Origin: Drosophila miranda
Taxonomy: Eukaryota; Arthropoda; Insecta; Diptera; Drosophilidae
Length of the DNA: 64,000 bases
Assembly (NCBI RefSeq): GCF_003369915.1
Contig: NC_046674.1
Location: forward strand, 6,200,001-6,264,000
Direction: 5' to 3'
Of this stretch, positions 37,595 to 48,054 are shown in pieces (within the stretch, counting starts at the first letter, position 1; every line of letters starts with the position of its first letter). The translations under genes were made by a program, and so were the position numbers. Under the pieces are notes generated by a model that made no database searches, had not been told where the DNA came from, and was given only the letters and a program-made list of their open reading frames with translations.

Positions 37595-38105
37595 TGTAGT
37601 TATCGTGTACTTACCATGTCAAAAAAGGTACATTTTTGCTGACCTTTTGCTGCTTAAACCTAATTTTAGACACAATCAAAAAAGAAGGAGTCCCTAAAAT
37701 TAGCCAGTCATATAAAAAGTTATTTCATTAATCGGATAAAATTACGTGTTCAAGGCTGGAGGTCTAGTAATGGGGTAATGGAGCTAGTAATGGACAGAGA
37801 ACTATTAAGCCATTGTCGACCACTGAAAGAAGGAATTTTAGCGCTGTTCAGTCAGTAAGTTTAAGTAAAGATAGGATGGACTTACAAGATTATAATAATT
37901 AATAATATAATTATAATAATTAATTAATAATTATAATAATTATTATTGTTATCCTGTTTAAATAACGGAGATTTTTGAATTCTGCTACATTTCAACTACA
38001 CTAAGATGTAGTAAGTTCGGCATATTTACGGTATATTTTGAAAATGAGACGGTATATTTTGGTATATATTGAAGGTCATACGGTTTTACTTTATCAATAA
38101 ATTCG
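37595..38105. repeat. Dispersed AT-rich repeat, copy upstream of SAMHD1-like gene
   Basis: Contains TGTAGTTATCGTGTA, GCTTAAACCTAATTTTAGAC, TTAATCGGATAAAATTAC and ATTTACGGTATATTTTGAAA (38022-38041). The word TTCTGCTACAT.TCAACTACACT..GATGTAGTA (from 37979) also appears at 37084-37118. It ends at the promoter of the downstream gene. Confidence 0.6.
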
Positions 38106-38116
38106 CGGTCACACTG
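38106..38116 (+). promoter_or_regulatory. Core promoter motif 1 (GGTCACACT)
   Basis: CGGTCACACTG matches the fly housekeeping core-promoter motif 1 (YGGTCACACTR, bound by M1BP). It lies 158 bp before the ATG of the SAMHD1-like gene and directly after GGTATATT-type repeats. Confidence 0.75.
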
Positions 38117-38273
38117 GTTACATATTATTCATATTTTATTTTTTTTTGTTGGCAAGTTTCCGATGACATTAATGAATTGATAGTTTGAGGAAGCCGTCAA
38201 AACGTCGTGTCCTTGGCTTGGCTTGTATTTCGGTCGCGCAATCGTTCGATCAAGAAACGGGAATCCGTTCAGA

Positions 38274-39951
38274 ATGTCCGCCAGCCTCATTCTTTCCGGG
38301 GACTACCGCGACCATGGCGCCCAACAACCATGCCAGCAACAACAACAACTGTTGCACCAGCAAGCTCCCTTGCATGCAGTACTCCCGTATGTAAGTGGTT
38401 GCCATGGTAGCGGCCCAGCTGTAGCGTCCCTCAGCTGCGCTGTGGCATTAGTACGCGTGCCGTGTAGCTGAGTGGTGTCTGAAAATGGGTTTGTTCTGTG
38501 ACAGTTTCTTCACTTGGGGGAAACCCATTCCTATCAGTTAGAGCTAGCCAGTCGCGGCAGAAGCATGAGCTTGATCTTATAAGCCAGATTTATATATATA
38601 TTTATTAGAGTTTATAAAGAACCAGTTAGCAAGTCTAAAGTCCCACCTTTTCAGATGCTTATCGAAGATGAGGTGCACGGAGTTATTGAGCTGCCGCGCC
38701 ACATACAGGAGATTGTGGAGCACCCGCTGTTTCAACGCCTGAAAAAGATTCATCAGCTAGGCCTGGTGGCGTGGGTGATAGCACCACATGCTAATCAGAA
38801 ACGCTACGATCATTGTTTGGGGTAAGCCTCACAAACACATCATAATTCGGCTTAATTCTGAAGCCGATCTCTTCCAGCACCTACAAAAGCGCCCAGGAGC
38901 ACTTGAGAGCCATTGAGCGCAACTCTAAATATGAGACTACGCTGCCCGATTGGTGTCGAAAGGCGGTAGAGATAGCAGCTCTCCTGCACGACATCGGTCA
39001 CGGACCGATGTCGCATGCCTGGGAAAAAGCTTCCCATAACAAATTCAATGTAAGATTCGTGGTCTTGGACGAGCTTGTATTATTTTTTTTGCGTTTTTTC
39101 TTGTTCTTTTCATTCAATAGCACGAGGAAAATGCTCTGGACTGCGTGGATCGCATATTCAATGATGCCCGCCACCCGAAACTTGTGGCTTTGCGGGATGA
39201 AGGTAGTGGCCGTGGAGTTCGGCTAATAAAGGCATTAATATTGGGCGACACTCAGTACCTGAACTTTCCAATGATGGGGCATGCCTACATCTTTGACATC
39301 GTGCACAATAATCGCTGCGGCTTGGATGTGGACAAGTGGGACTACCTCCGACGCGACAATAAACGCCTCAAAATACTCGGCCCTGAAGAGATGGACTTTG
39401 ATAATATATTTCTTAAATCACGCATATCACAGGACGGCCAACGTATTGAGTATCGTTATGATGACTATCATCGCATCTATACTTTGTTCGTGGCACGAGC
39501 GCGTCTCCATGTTGAGGCCTATCAGCATCCAAGAAATGCAGCTGCAGAAAAGATCTTCGTGGATTTGGTACAGCGTCTGGCGCCGCAGATGTTTGACCTT
39601 CGATCCAAGGACGCTGGCTGGTTGAATCTGGATGATGACCATATCCTGGAGATGGTCAAAAATGATCCAATGGCCGCATATATCCGTGAGCCTCAACGCC
39701 TTGTCGAACTGCCATCTCTCGATTGTTTAGATGCCAATGCCTTAACCGTTAGCAGAATCATCGAGGGACCTGGCAGTACTATGAAGCCCGATAAGGCTTT
39801 CGCTTTTTATGGCGATAAGCGGTATGAAAAAATACATCTATTATTATTCTGAAATGATTTGTGATTTCTTTGTTTTATTTATAGCAAGAAGCGTAAAATC
39901 AATCGATGTCTGAGTGCAACAACATTCAACAAGTGCTTTACATTAGAATGA
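38274..39951 (+). CDS. SAMHD1-like HD-domain dNTP triphosphohydrolase
   Basis: Predicted to cleave dNTPs to nucleosides and triphosphate, as SAMHD1 does. Five exons: 38274-38390, 38655-38821, 38878-39049, 39121-39821 and 39885-39951, 407 aa. The metal and catalytic residues of the HD fold are all present: H92 in RYDHCLG, H132/D133 in [12 protein letters not shown], and D223 in GLDVDKWDY. There is no SAM domain; residues 1-39 are Gln-rich instead. At the positions aligning with human allosteric-site residues D137, Q142 and R145 I read E, Q and K. The C-terminus is short and basic (KKRKINR), a possible nuclear signal, so the protein ends well before the C-terminal lobe of the 626-aa human enzyme. 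It is convergent with pipe. Confidence 0.85.
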
Positions 39952-40479
39952 AAATGCGCAGCACAATCTTCACAATAATTTCTAAGAATTGAGAGAAATT
40001 TTCGTTGTTTTTTATGTTCCATTTTTATGTTTATGTTTGCCTAGTATGTATTCTTGTGTTACTCTTGACATTTTTTTTAGACATTGATTGATCAACAAAA
40101 CTCAGTTTTATTATTGATTGTATTCCCCGTTCGACAACAAGCAGAGTCCAAAGCCGAAGTGTTCTTAGAATAATCATTTATTATTTAGTACATTCTATCA
40201 TCATACGTTTTCTTAAAACTAGAATACTAACACAAAAATTTCAACAGTTCACTTGAAGACATCACAATTCGAATTCAGGTCTTTCTAATCTTAAGTACAC
40301 ACTAATCAATATAAATATAAGATGTATTTTTGATAACCAATTTGAAATATACACAAGAGAAAACAATTAATTTGCTACAACATACGATAATGGGGGGAAC
40401 TTCTTAGCTGACTACAGTTTCGAGTATAATTTTGAGTGTTTGTTTGTTCGTCTATACAATGCATTTCCAATATTTGATC
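39952..40479. other. Convergent 3' region SAMHD1-like / pipe
   Basis: 528 bp of AT-rich non-coding DNA between two stops. AATAAA on the minus strand at 40182-40177 is the likely poly(A) signal of pipe cassette 10. Confidence 0.55.
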
Positions 40480-41687
40480 CTAATTACCACCAAGGCCGGG
40501 CTGATGTGCCGAGTCTGTGATAATGCGCTGTGGCAGATGGGCGGCCAGATATTGTTTGTGGAGCCTCTGGCGACAGAACTGATAGAACTCGATCTCGTTG
40601 GTGAAGTTGCGTCTCACTATATCCTTCACACTCTCGCTGACGGGTGGCTTGAAGTTATTCTTGTTGATCTTCGTTAGGTACTCGGCACTAGCTGTAAGAC
40701 GAGAAGTTTATACAGAGCTGTGGTTACATGGATGTATCAAGTTCTGATGTGACGAACTCAAGTGGCGCGCATTTATTGCGCTGATTCGTGCACAAAGAAT
40801 GTGTCTGAATGTGCCAGCTGAATGGGATCGTTTTTCATACAATTCAATTAAGGTTCGTTGACTCTGCAAATGTTTTCCCAGTTTTTATGATCTCGTTATT
40901 CGACAACTTACTTGCATATATATCGCGGACGCCCTCAAAGAATCGTGGCACATACTTTTCCAGCACAGAGAGCGTTGTATTGAGATCTTCGAGCACCCCA
41001 ACAACAGCATATTGCTGTTCCACAGCAAATTTGGCCTTCTCCAAGGCACCCACCGTATTAAAGGGACTGCAACGTATACAGAAAGATGATTAGTTTCAGA
41101 TAGCTTGGGATCGGCGGCAGCACTCACGTGCACTCGTAGTCATGGCCGCAGAAGAACAGGCTCTGGCGGCGATGATCGCCAATGCCCTCCACCGTGACAC
41201 CTTGTGTATAGGTGCACTCCTGATCTCCGCTCAGTACACACGTTTCAAAGTCCTTCTTCAGCCATGCCGGGTGTGGCAGCGGTAGATCGGGAAAGGCAGC
41301 CTTACGTTCCACAAAGTACCAGGGAGCCCTCACGTAGTAAAACCAGCTGATAACGCGCTCGACTGGATCGCGCACCACATTCAGATAGATCGGCTTGGGC
41401 AGATTGAACTTGGTGAAATTGGTGAAGCACACGTGCTTGATGAAGACCGAGGGCTCGGGCAGCTCACTGATAACCTCGGCCATTTCCTGCTGCTGATCCT
41501 CGGCCAGGCGGATGGTCTCCACCTTTTGTACTGCATCGCGATGGAATTGAAAGTTGTTACGCTCAGATAGACGTCGGAGGAGCTCCATAAATGTCTGACT
41601 GCCAACCTTTGGCACTCGATTGAAGAATACCAATTCCATTTGCGCCTTCCGGGTGTTGTTCAGGTCCCGAACATTGAGCGACGACAT
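40480..41687 (-). CDS. pip: pipe cassette 10 (A, B, C exons)
   Basis: Exons A 41687-41128 (560 nt), B 41066-40912 (155 nt), C 40691-40480; 308 aa of sulfotransferase domain. A opens MSSLNVRDLNNT. Its PAPS 5'-phosphosulfate loop is FFNRVPKVGSQ. The His in KHVCFTNF aligns with the catalytic region of HS2ST. The 3'-phosphate motif is RDPVERVISW. B is the most divergent B exon (VEQQYAVVGVLEDLNTTL). C has RRNFTNEIEFYQF and a longer tail ending GLGGN. It is the most distal cassette, with AATAAA at 40182-40177. All residues expected of an active enzyme are present. Splicing to the common stem exon is inferred from phase. Confidence 0.9.
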
Positions 41688-41942
41688 CTGTGAATGGAGA
41701 AAGCGTTTGGTTCGAATAAAACTAGGATCTCACATTTGTGTCATCTTTTTTTTCCTCTCATTATTTACCTGCAGATCCTTGGTGTTTGATATGCATAAAG
41801 GGGTATTAAGGGGGGTCTTGACCTAAGAGATTTTTCTTACACCTAATAAAAGACACAATTGTTTTGGAACCAACTGTATTTATTTGGAAGATATGAGAAC
41901 ATTCTAAAAATTCTTTGGTTAATATGGAGTCGAAGTATTTCC

Positions 41943-42978
41943 TTAGCGAAGATTATCTTCGAGTTGCAGGGCCAAATATTGTTTGTACAGACGCTGCTTG
42001 CAGAAATAATAGAACTCATACTCATTGGTAAAGTTCCGTCTCACCATTTCCCTAACGTCTGGATCTACGCGGGGCTTGCGATTGTTGCGATTCCGGTTTC
42101 GTATGCTATTACTGTGCACTGAAAGAGGATATTCCATATAGTATAATGCCACTTGGGGGGTACTTGAGCTGCTTGAACACTTTAAACCTCTGGGACTACC
42201 TACACTTGTACAGAAAGCGAGCGTGATTGAAGAACCTAGGGACATACTTCTCCAGAACGGTCAGGGTAATGTTTTTCTCCTCCCAAGTTCCCACCACAGA
42301 GTACTCCTTCTCCACACGACTTTTCGCCTCTTGGACAGCATGGGGCGAGTTGAAGGGTCTACAGATGGGATAGACATAGGCACACTTCAGTTGATCCTTG
42401 ATTACCCACTCTACTCACAAACAATTCAGATGATTGCCGCAGAAGAATAGTGACTGCCTCTTGAAGTCCTCCACATAGTCCGTGACCGAGTGCTGGATAA
42501 ACTGGCACTCTGGGCTGCCGTTTCGAACGCACTGATTAAAGCTCTGGAGGTACCATTCTTCGGGTCTCTCACGTTGTCCTGGAAACATGCGGCGATAGAT
42601 CTGACGCTTCGTCCTCGAATGACGCTTATAATAGTCGTGCACCACACGATCTATGGGATCTCTCACCATCGACAGGTATATGGGCTTCTTGTAACCGAAC
42701 GACTTAAAGTCCAGCCAATTGGAATGGGCTATATAGAGCGTTCCCCTCTCTAATTCGGTTGTCCAAGCAATTTCGGTCTCCTGTTGCTTCACGGTGCGGG
42801 TTCGATTCATGGTTCGCACTGGTCCATTGAGCACCACATTCATGTCGTTCATGGTAGAGAGCTGCCGCAGTAGGGGCATCATTTGCTCTGTGCACACTCG
42901 GGTTGGGCGATTGAAGACGATCACCTCAAGGCCGGCAAATCGTGTATTGTTCAGATAAATTGGTCTGACTCGTCGTAG
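41943..42978 (-). CDS. pip: pipe cassette 9 (A, B, C exons), degenerate PAPS motifs
   Basis: Exons A 42978-42419 (560 nt), B 42358-42204 (155 nt), C 42118-41943; 296 aa. The frame and splice sites are intact, but the cofactor-binding motifs are not. The 5' loop reads VFNRPTRVCTEQ where other cassettes have FFNRxxKxGSE, so the Lys, Gly and Ser are lost. The 3' motif reads RDPIDRVVHDYY where others have VSW or ISW, so the Ser is lost. The His of IAHSNWLDF remains. C (NRNRNNRKPRVDPDVREMV) is a normal module. AATAAA is at 41884-41879. It is either a non-enzymatic isoform or a decaying copy; its C exon may also serve cassette 8. Confidence 0.88.
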
Positions 42979-43151
42979 CTGGGAAGGTTTTCGGTTTGTA
43001 CTGAGGTCCAAAATAAAGACAGACACAAGCACAAGAATATGGCTGGATGAAACACAGAGTTTTTGGTAGTGTATGCTAAACTAATTATCCCAGAGGCAAT
43101 CCCAGAGGAAAATGTTCAAGCAAAACAGAATGCTAGCCAACGCCAACCTAC

Positions 43152-43933
43152 ACTCAAAGACCTGCCTGGCTCCCCTGAAGAATCTGGGTATGTATGCTTC
43201 GAGCACGGCCAGGGTTATATTGGTATCCTCCCAGCTGCCCACCACTGCGTAATCCCGTTCCACATTCCTCTTGGCCAGCTGAATGGCGTGAGGCGAGTCA
43301 AAGGGCCTGGAAAACACTTTCAGCTAAGTCTTTTTCCTAAAGGTAGTCAAATCCTCCCTTAGAGGCTACTTACAGGCACTCCCGATTGTTGCCGCAGTAG
43401 AACAGCGATTGCCTCTTATAATCCCCAACCGTGTCCTTTATACTCTCGGGCACATACTGACACTCGGGATCACCGCTGCGGACGCATTGGTTGTAGCTCT
43501 TCTTAAACCACTTTTCCGATTTCATGGTCGTGTTGGGGAAACGGTTGTGAATAATGGCATTACGGTAGCCACTGCGGATGTAGTAAAACCAGCTGATCAT
43601 CCGCTCGACGGGGTCACGAACCAGGTTTATGTAGATGGGCTTGGGCAGCTGATATCTGTGAAAGTCCAGCCAATTGCAGTGTTCGATGTAGATAGTTCCG
43701 GGCTCTAGATCCGCCACCCAAACAGCTTGAAGCGTTCGCTCTCTGGGGGCACGGATACGTGCATTAATGTCAAAGGGTCCCTTGGTCACCACGGTCATAT
43801 TATTGAGTGGTGCCATCGTCTCGGTCAGCTGCATCAGTGCCTCACTACCCACCTTGGCGCCGCGGTTGAAGAAGACCACCTCGAGCCGTGCGTGTCGGGT
43901 GTTGTTCAGCCTCTCGCTGCTCAGAGATGCGAG
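43152..43933 (-). CDS. pip: pipe cassette 8 (A and B exons only)
   Basis: Exons A 43933-43374 (560 nt) and B 43306-43152 (155 nt). A starts LASLSSERLNNT with intact FFNRGAKVGSEAL and RDPVERMISW. B ends GAT-type donor context TTTGAGT|GTAGGT. No C exon follows: only 173 nt separate B from the cassette 9 A exon, with no RNFTxExEFY-type coding and no AATAAA. Reading through the B donor would add 26 codons, with a hydrophobic stretch (LALASILFCLNIFLW), before TAG at 43081. Otherwise this cassette must use the C exon of cassette 9 or 10, which is phase-compatible. Confidence 0.82.
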
Positions 43934-44104
43934 CTGGGGTTTTCAGGAATATCATGGGGTTAAACGACTGGTTCCCATGAGTTTGGAGGCTAACATTTCT
44001 CAACTACGGTTAGTAACAATGTCTATTGAGTTTTTTATTAATAAATTACTGAGAAACTAACAAAAACTAAAGGAAATTCAGTCAAAAAAAAATAAGAAGA
44101 GAAC

Positions 44105-45132
44105 TTATGGATGTGAGTAACGCTCCAACTCTGTGCGTTTCAGGGCGATATACTGCATATAGAGACGCTGCTTGCAGAAGTAGTAGAAGTCATACTCATG
44201 GGTAAAGTTTCGCCTGACCATGGCCCGGACATCCGCATCCACATGGGGCTTGCGATTGTTCCGATTGCGATTTATTATACTGTCCTGATAGACTGGAAAC
44301 AAGATGGATCATATGCTAACTCTCTCTATCTGTCGGGATTTTCTTACTCTTATATATCATTGTGGCACGAGCGAAATATCGGGGTATATAGTGCTCCAGC
44401 ACGGCTAAGGTGATATTTGTCTCCTCCCAAGTGCCCACCACAGCGAACTCAGTTTCGACTCTACGCTTGGCTATCTGAACGGCCAGGGGCGAGTTAAAGG
44501 GCCTGAAAGGGTCAAGGTCAAGGTTGAGCATGACTTCGCGTGGATCTCATGTCGTTTTGGAGACGAACTCACAGACAATCCGGCTCGTGTCCGCAGAAAA
44601 ATATCGATTGTCTCTTAAAATTGGGCACCGCATCCTTCACGGTCAGTGGAATATACTGGCACTCCTGGTCGCCGCTGCGAACGCAATCGTTGAAGCTCTT
44701 CTTGAACCAGGCTGTTGGCTTGATGGGTGCCAGCGGATTTTTCCTATAGAATATAGCATTGCGATAGGAGTTGCGTATGTAGTAGTACCAGCTGATCATG
44801 CGCTCCACTGGATCGCGCACCATATTGATGAAGATCGGCTTGGGCAGGTTATAGGCGTTAAAGTCGATCCAGTTTGTGTGCTCGATATAGACGGAGCCCT
44901 CGTCCATGTTATAGATATACGCTGCCATTTCCTCCTGCCTCAAGGCATTCAAGGTGCGACTGGTGCGTCTATCCACTCCGTTAACGTCGATTCGGAAGTG
45001 GTTGATATCCTGCAGATGTTGCATGAACTCCATTAGGGCCTCGCTACCAACTTTGGCACAGCGCGGAAAGAACAGGCGATCCATTTCGGCCTTGGCTGTG
45101 TTGTTGAGTCGACGCGGCGTTAGGCCATCTAA
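44105..45132 (-). CDS. pip: pipe cassette 7 (A, B, C exons)
   Basis: Exons A 45132-44573 (560 nt), B 44502-44348 (155 nt), C 44292-44105; 300 aa. A opens LDGLTPRRLNNT. The 5' PAPS loop is FFPRCAKVGSEALME, with Pro replacing the usual Asn before Arg. The His is in IEHTNWIDF and the 3' motif is RDPVERMISWYYY. B has AVVGTWEETNITL. C has RRNFTHEYDFYYF. AATAAA at 44039-44034 lies 66 nt after the stop. Likely active. Confidence 0.9.
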
Positions 45133-45334
45133 CTGAGGGGATAGGGTTAGGGTTTAGAAGCGGTACGGGGCCATGCTACACAACAAAGGATGAGACACAC
45201 AAGATGGATTTACAGAGTACACAGAGTGTGGTCTAGTCTAAAGTATCTACTGTTTATTTAAGTGGAAATTTGTTCGAAAGTATTTGTATATCACCAGCTA
45301 ACGTCTAGTCTAGCCTCCCAGTTAATTCTCCCAA

Positions 45335-46403
45335 CTAATTCAGAAGACCATGCCTTTCCAGCTCGTTGAGGTTGAGGGCCAAGTACTGCTTGTACAGACG
45401 CTGCTTGCAGAAGTAATAGAACTCGTACTCATTCGTGAAATTCCTGCGTATCATAGCCTTCACCTCGGGCTCTATGAACGGCTTTCGTTTGTTCTTGTTC
45501 CGATTGACGATCTTGTTATTGTTCACTGTTCAGAAGTTGGATGGGGGTATTCGAGTTCAATAAGGGAATGTGCTATACTTTGAAATGGTTTGACCTACTC
45601 TCGTACATCAGCTTGGCGCCGCGAAAGAATCGCGGTATATAGCGCTCGAGGACGGTCAATGTAACGTTTGTGTCCTCCCAGCTTCCCACGACTGCATAGT
45701 CCCGTTCCACATGCTCCTTGGCCATTTGCACGGCAGTCGGCGAATTGAAGGGACTAAAAGATGAGCGCTCTATTAGCTCTACTTCCTTGCAGTAGAAACC
45801 CATTTATAACTCCATATTCCCTTATCCATTTTGTACTTACATACAATCATCGTGATGACCACAATAGAACAGGGTTTGTCTTTTAAAATTGGGCACGGCA
45901 TCCTTGACCGTATGGGGTATATACTGACATTCCGGATCCCCGCTCTTGACACATTCATTAAAGTTTTTCTTATACCACGACTCCTTCTTTATCTTCAAAT
46001 TGGGCTTTTTCCGGTACTCGATTGCATTCTTATAGGAACCGCGTGCGTAGAAGAACCAGCTGATGACCCGTTCCACCGGATCCCGCACCATGTTTATATA
46101 GATCGGTTTGGGCTGATCGAACTCGTCAAAGTCTATCCAGTTGATGTGCTCTATGTAAATGGAGCCCTCTTCCAGGTCAGCGACATATTCAGCCATGTCA
46201 CGCTGGTCGTTTTTCTTCAACTGACGGGAAGTGGCTTTTGAGAGACCCGTTCTGTCAAGGGTTAAATCATCGTGATAGTTTTCCAGAGCTTGCAACAGCT
46301 CCAGCATAGCCTCGCTGCCTACTTTGGCGGCGCGATTGAAGAACAGAACATCGATATCAGCGTTTCGAGTATTGTTCAGCCTCGTTGCGCTCAGATGGTT
46401 GAG
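45335..46403 (-). CDS. pip: pipe cassette 6 (A, B, C exons)
   Basis: Exons A 46403-45841 (563 nt), B 45753-45599 (155 nt), C 45525-45335; 302 aa. A opens LNHLSATRLNNT, with FFNRAAKVGSEAM, IEHINWIDF and RDPVERVISWFFY. B has YAVVGSWEDTNVTL. C begins MNNNKIVNRNKNKRKP and has RRNFTNEYEFYYF. AATAAA is at 45258-45253. All expected motifs are present. A charged KKPNLKIKKESWYKK stretch in A is richer in lysine than in the other cassettes. Confidence 0.9.
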
Positions 46404-46708
46404 CTATATAGATATGATAGCAGGGATTGATCAGTGATGGGCCATGGTTAGCTCTTAGTTCTATGGGTCCCAGAGTTATTACCTTTTTAAGATCCAGAGA
46501 GAGAGCGAGAGAGACAGAGAGAGGGAGAGATACGCAATAGATTTGCCCTCTTTAGATCGGGTTATTAAGCGATAGATGGAAACCTTTCAAGGGTTCCATT
46601 TAAGCGGAATAAAAGTTATGCCTTGCCCTAACCCCTAATCGTAATATAAGTAAGCCCTCAAAGTACTTCTCCTTTGCTTTATTAATTTACTTTTTAACCT
46701 AAGTATTT

Positions 46709-47787
46709 CTAGTTCCTGATAGCCATATCATTGGCCGCCTCCAATTGAACCAAAGACTTGTCCACGCGCCTAAGATCGTTCAGTTTCAGTGCTAGATATT
46801 GCTTGTGCAAGCGCTGGCGACAGAATTGATAGAATTCGATTTCACGCGTGAAATTCCGACGAACCATATCGAGAATCTCCTGCGATATGTGGGGCTTCAT
46901 GGGGTTATCGTTCTGCTTCTCCTCATGCAGACCAGCTGTAATCAAGCAGAGTCTTAGGTTACCCAAGATATTTGTCTGGTCCGAACCGACTTACAGTAGT
47001 ACATTTTGGAAGCGTCCGCAAAGTAGCGGGGTACGTAGGCTTCCAGGACAGCAAGAGTCTCGTTCGTATGTTCCCAGGTGCCCACAACAGCGTACTCCCG
47101 CTCCACATTCAGTTTGGCAATTTGCAGGGCCAGACGAGAGTTGAAAGGTCTAAGGGGGTGGTTAGGAGTAAGGAGGGTCTTGCATTGTGACTGAGAGAAT
47201 GAGAGAAGGAAGCCTGACAACACTCACGTGCACTTGAACTCATCGTGACCGCAGAAAAACAGGGTCTGCCTGCGATGATCCCCCACATGCTCCAGGAGCG
47301 AACCCTCGATGTAGGTGCAGACCTTCTCGCCACTCAACACACACTGATCGTACTCGGTGTTTACCCATTTGGGATTGGGCATTTCCCGATTGCTGCGCCT
47401 TCGGCCGGGCACAAAGATCCATGGGGCGCGAATATAGTAATACCAACTGACCACCCGATCGACCGGATCGCGCACCATATTGATGTAGATGGGACGGGGC
47501 TGTTCGTTCTTTGTGAAATTTAGATAGTTGACGTGACTGGCAAAGACAGTGCCATCCTCCAGGTTGACTATATTCTCGATCATATCGCTCTGCTCGGGCA
47601 GCTCAAGGATAGGTAGGACGCCACCGTTTTGGGGATCCTTTTCCACCTCATAGTCGTGGACTTTGCCAAGCTGACGCATCAGCTCGATTAGCTGCATACT
47701 GCCCGTCTTGGGTACGCGATTGAAGAACAGCACGTCGATGTCAGCCTTGGGGGTATTGTTCAGGTCTTGTGCGTTTAACTGAAGGAT
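46709..47787 (-). CDS. pip: pipe cassette 5 (A, B, C exons)
   Basis: Exons A 47787-47228 (560 nt), B 47149-46995 (155 nt), C 46935-46709; 313 aa. A opens ILQLNAQDLNNT, with FFNRVPKTGSMQL, ASHVNYLNF and RDPVDRVVSWYYY. B has YAVVGTWEHTNETL. C has RRNFTREIEFYQF and a longer tail ending NDMAIRN. AATAAA is at 46683-46678. Upstream of A the intron has a GA run (47830-47852). Likely active. Confidence 0.9.
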
Positions 47788-47829
47788 CTGCAAAGGCACA
47801 CGCACACCTTTGAGTGGGAGGATGTTGCA

Positions 47830-47830
47830 C

Positions 47831-47852
<22 letters not shown>
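47830..47852. repeat. (GA)n microsatellite
   Basis: About eleven GA units in the intron upstream of pipe cassette 5 (CT on the transcribed strand, close to the A acceptor). Confidence 0.85.
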
Positions 47853-47861
<9 letters not shown>

Positions 47862-48054
47862 CAAAGACTGGAGAGAGGCGCACATGTGATGGTGGGTTCA
47901 AGCATCCAAGCCAACCAAATGCTCGACAAAGGATTAGTATCGAAAGAGAGAAAGACTCGCGGGAAATTTGTGTGTATAGTATGCTATTGGTATTCGTATC
48001 ATATCATTTCATCTTATGTAAAAAATGTTTTAGTCTTATAAGTTTTTCAGTTGC

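Larger units (their letters stand above)
28067..38105. other. 10-kb stretch without recognisable genes
   Basis: Begins with the Gbs-76A 5' region. I found no ORF with protein character, no tRNA or snRNA pattern and no transposon ORF. Noted contents: a hairpin at 29765-29800, a three-unit CGAAGGAAC repeat near 31233-31262, a TGTATC-type repeat at 31624-31673, CT runs at 35646-35667, an AT palindrome-rich array at 37890-37950, and the repeat copies listed separately. It may hold distal regulatory DNA or a non-coding transcript. Confidence 0.4.

Noticed and set aside
43063-45036. Plus-strand ORFs opposite pipe cassettes
   Set aside because: They repeat at the same relative place in each cassette because they mirror conserved coding exons; no independent gene features.
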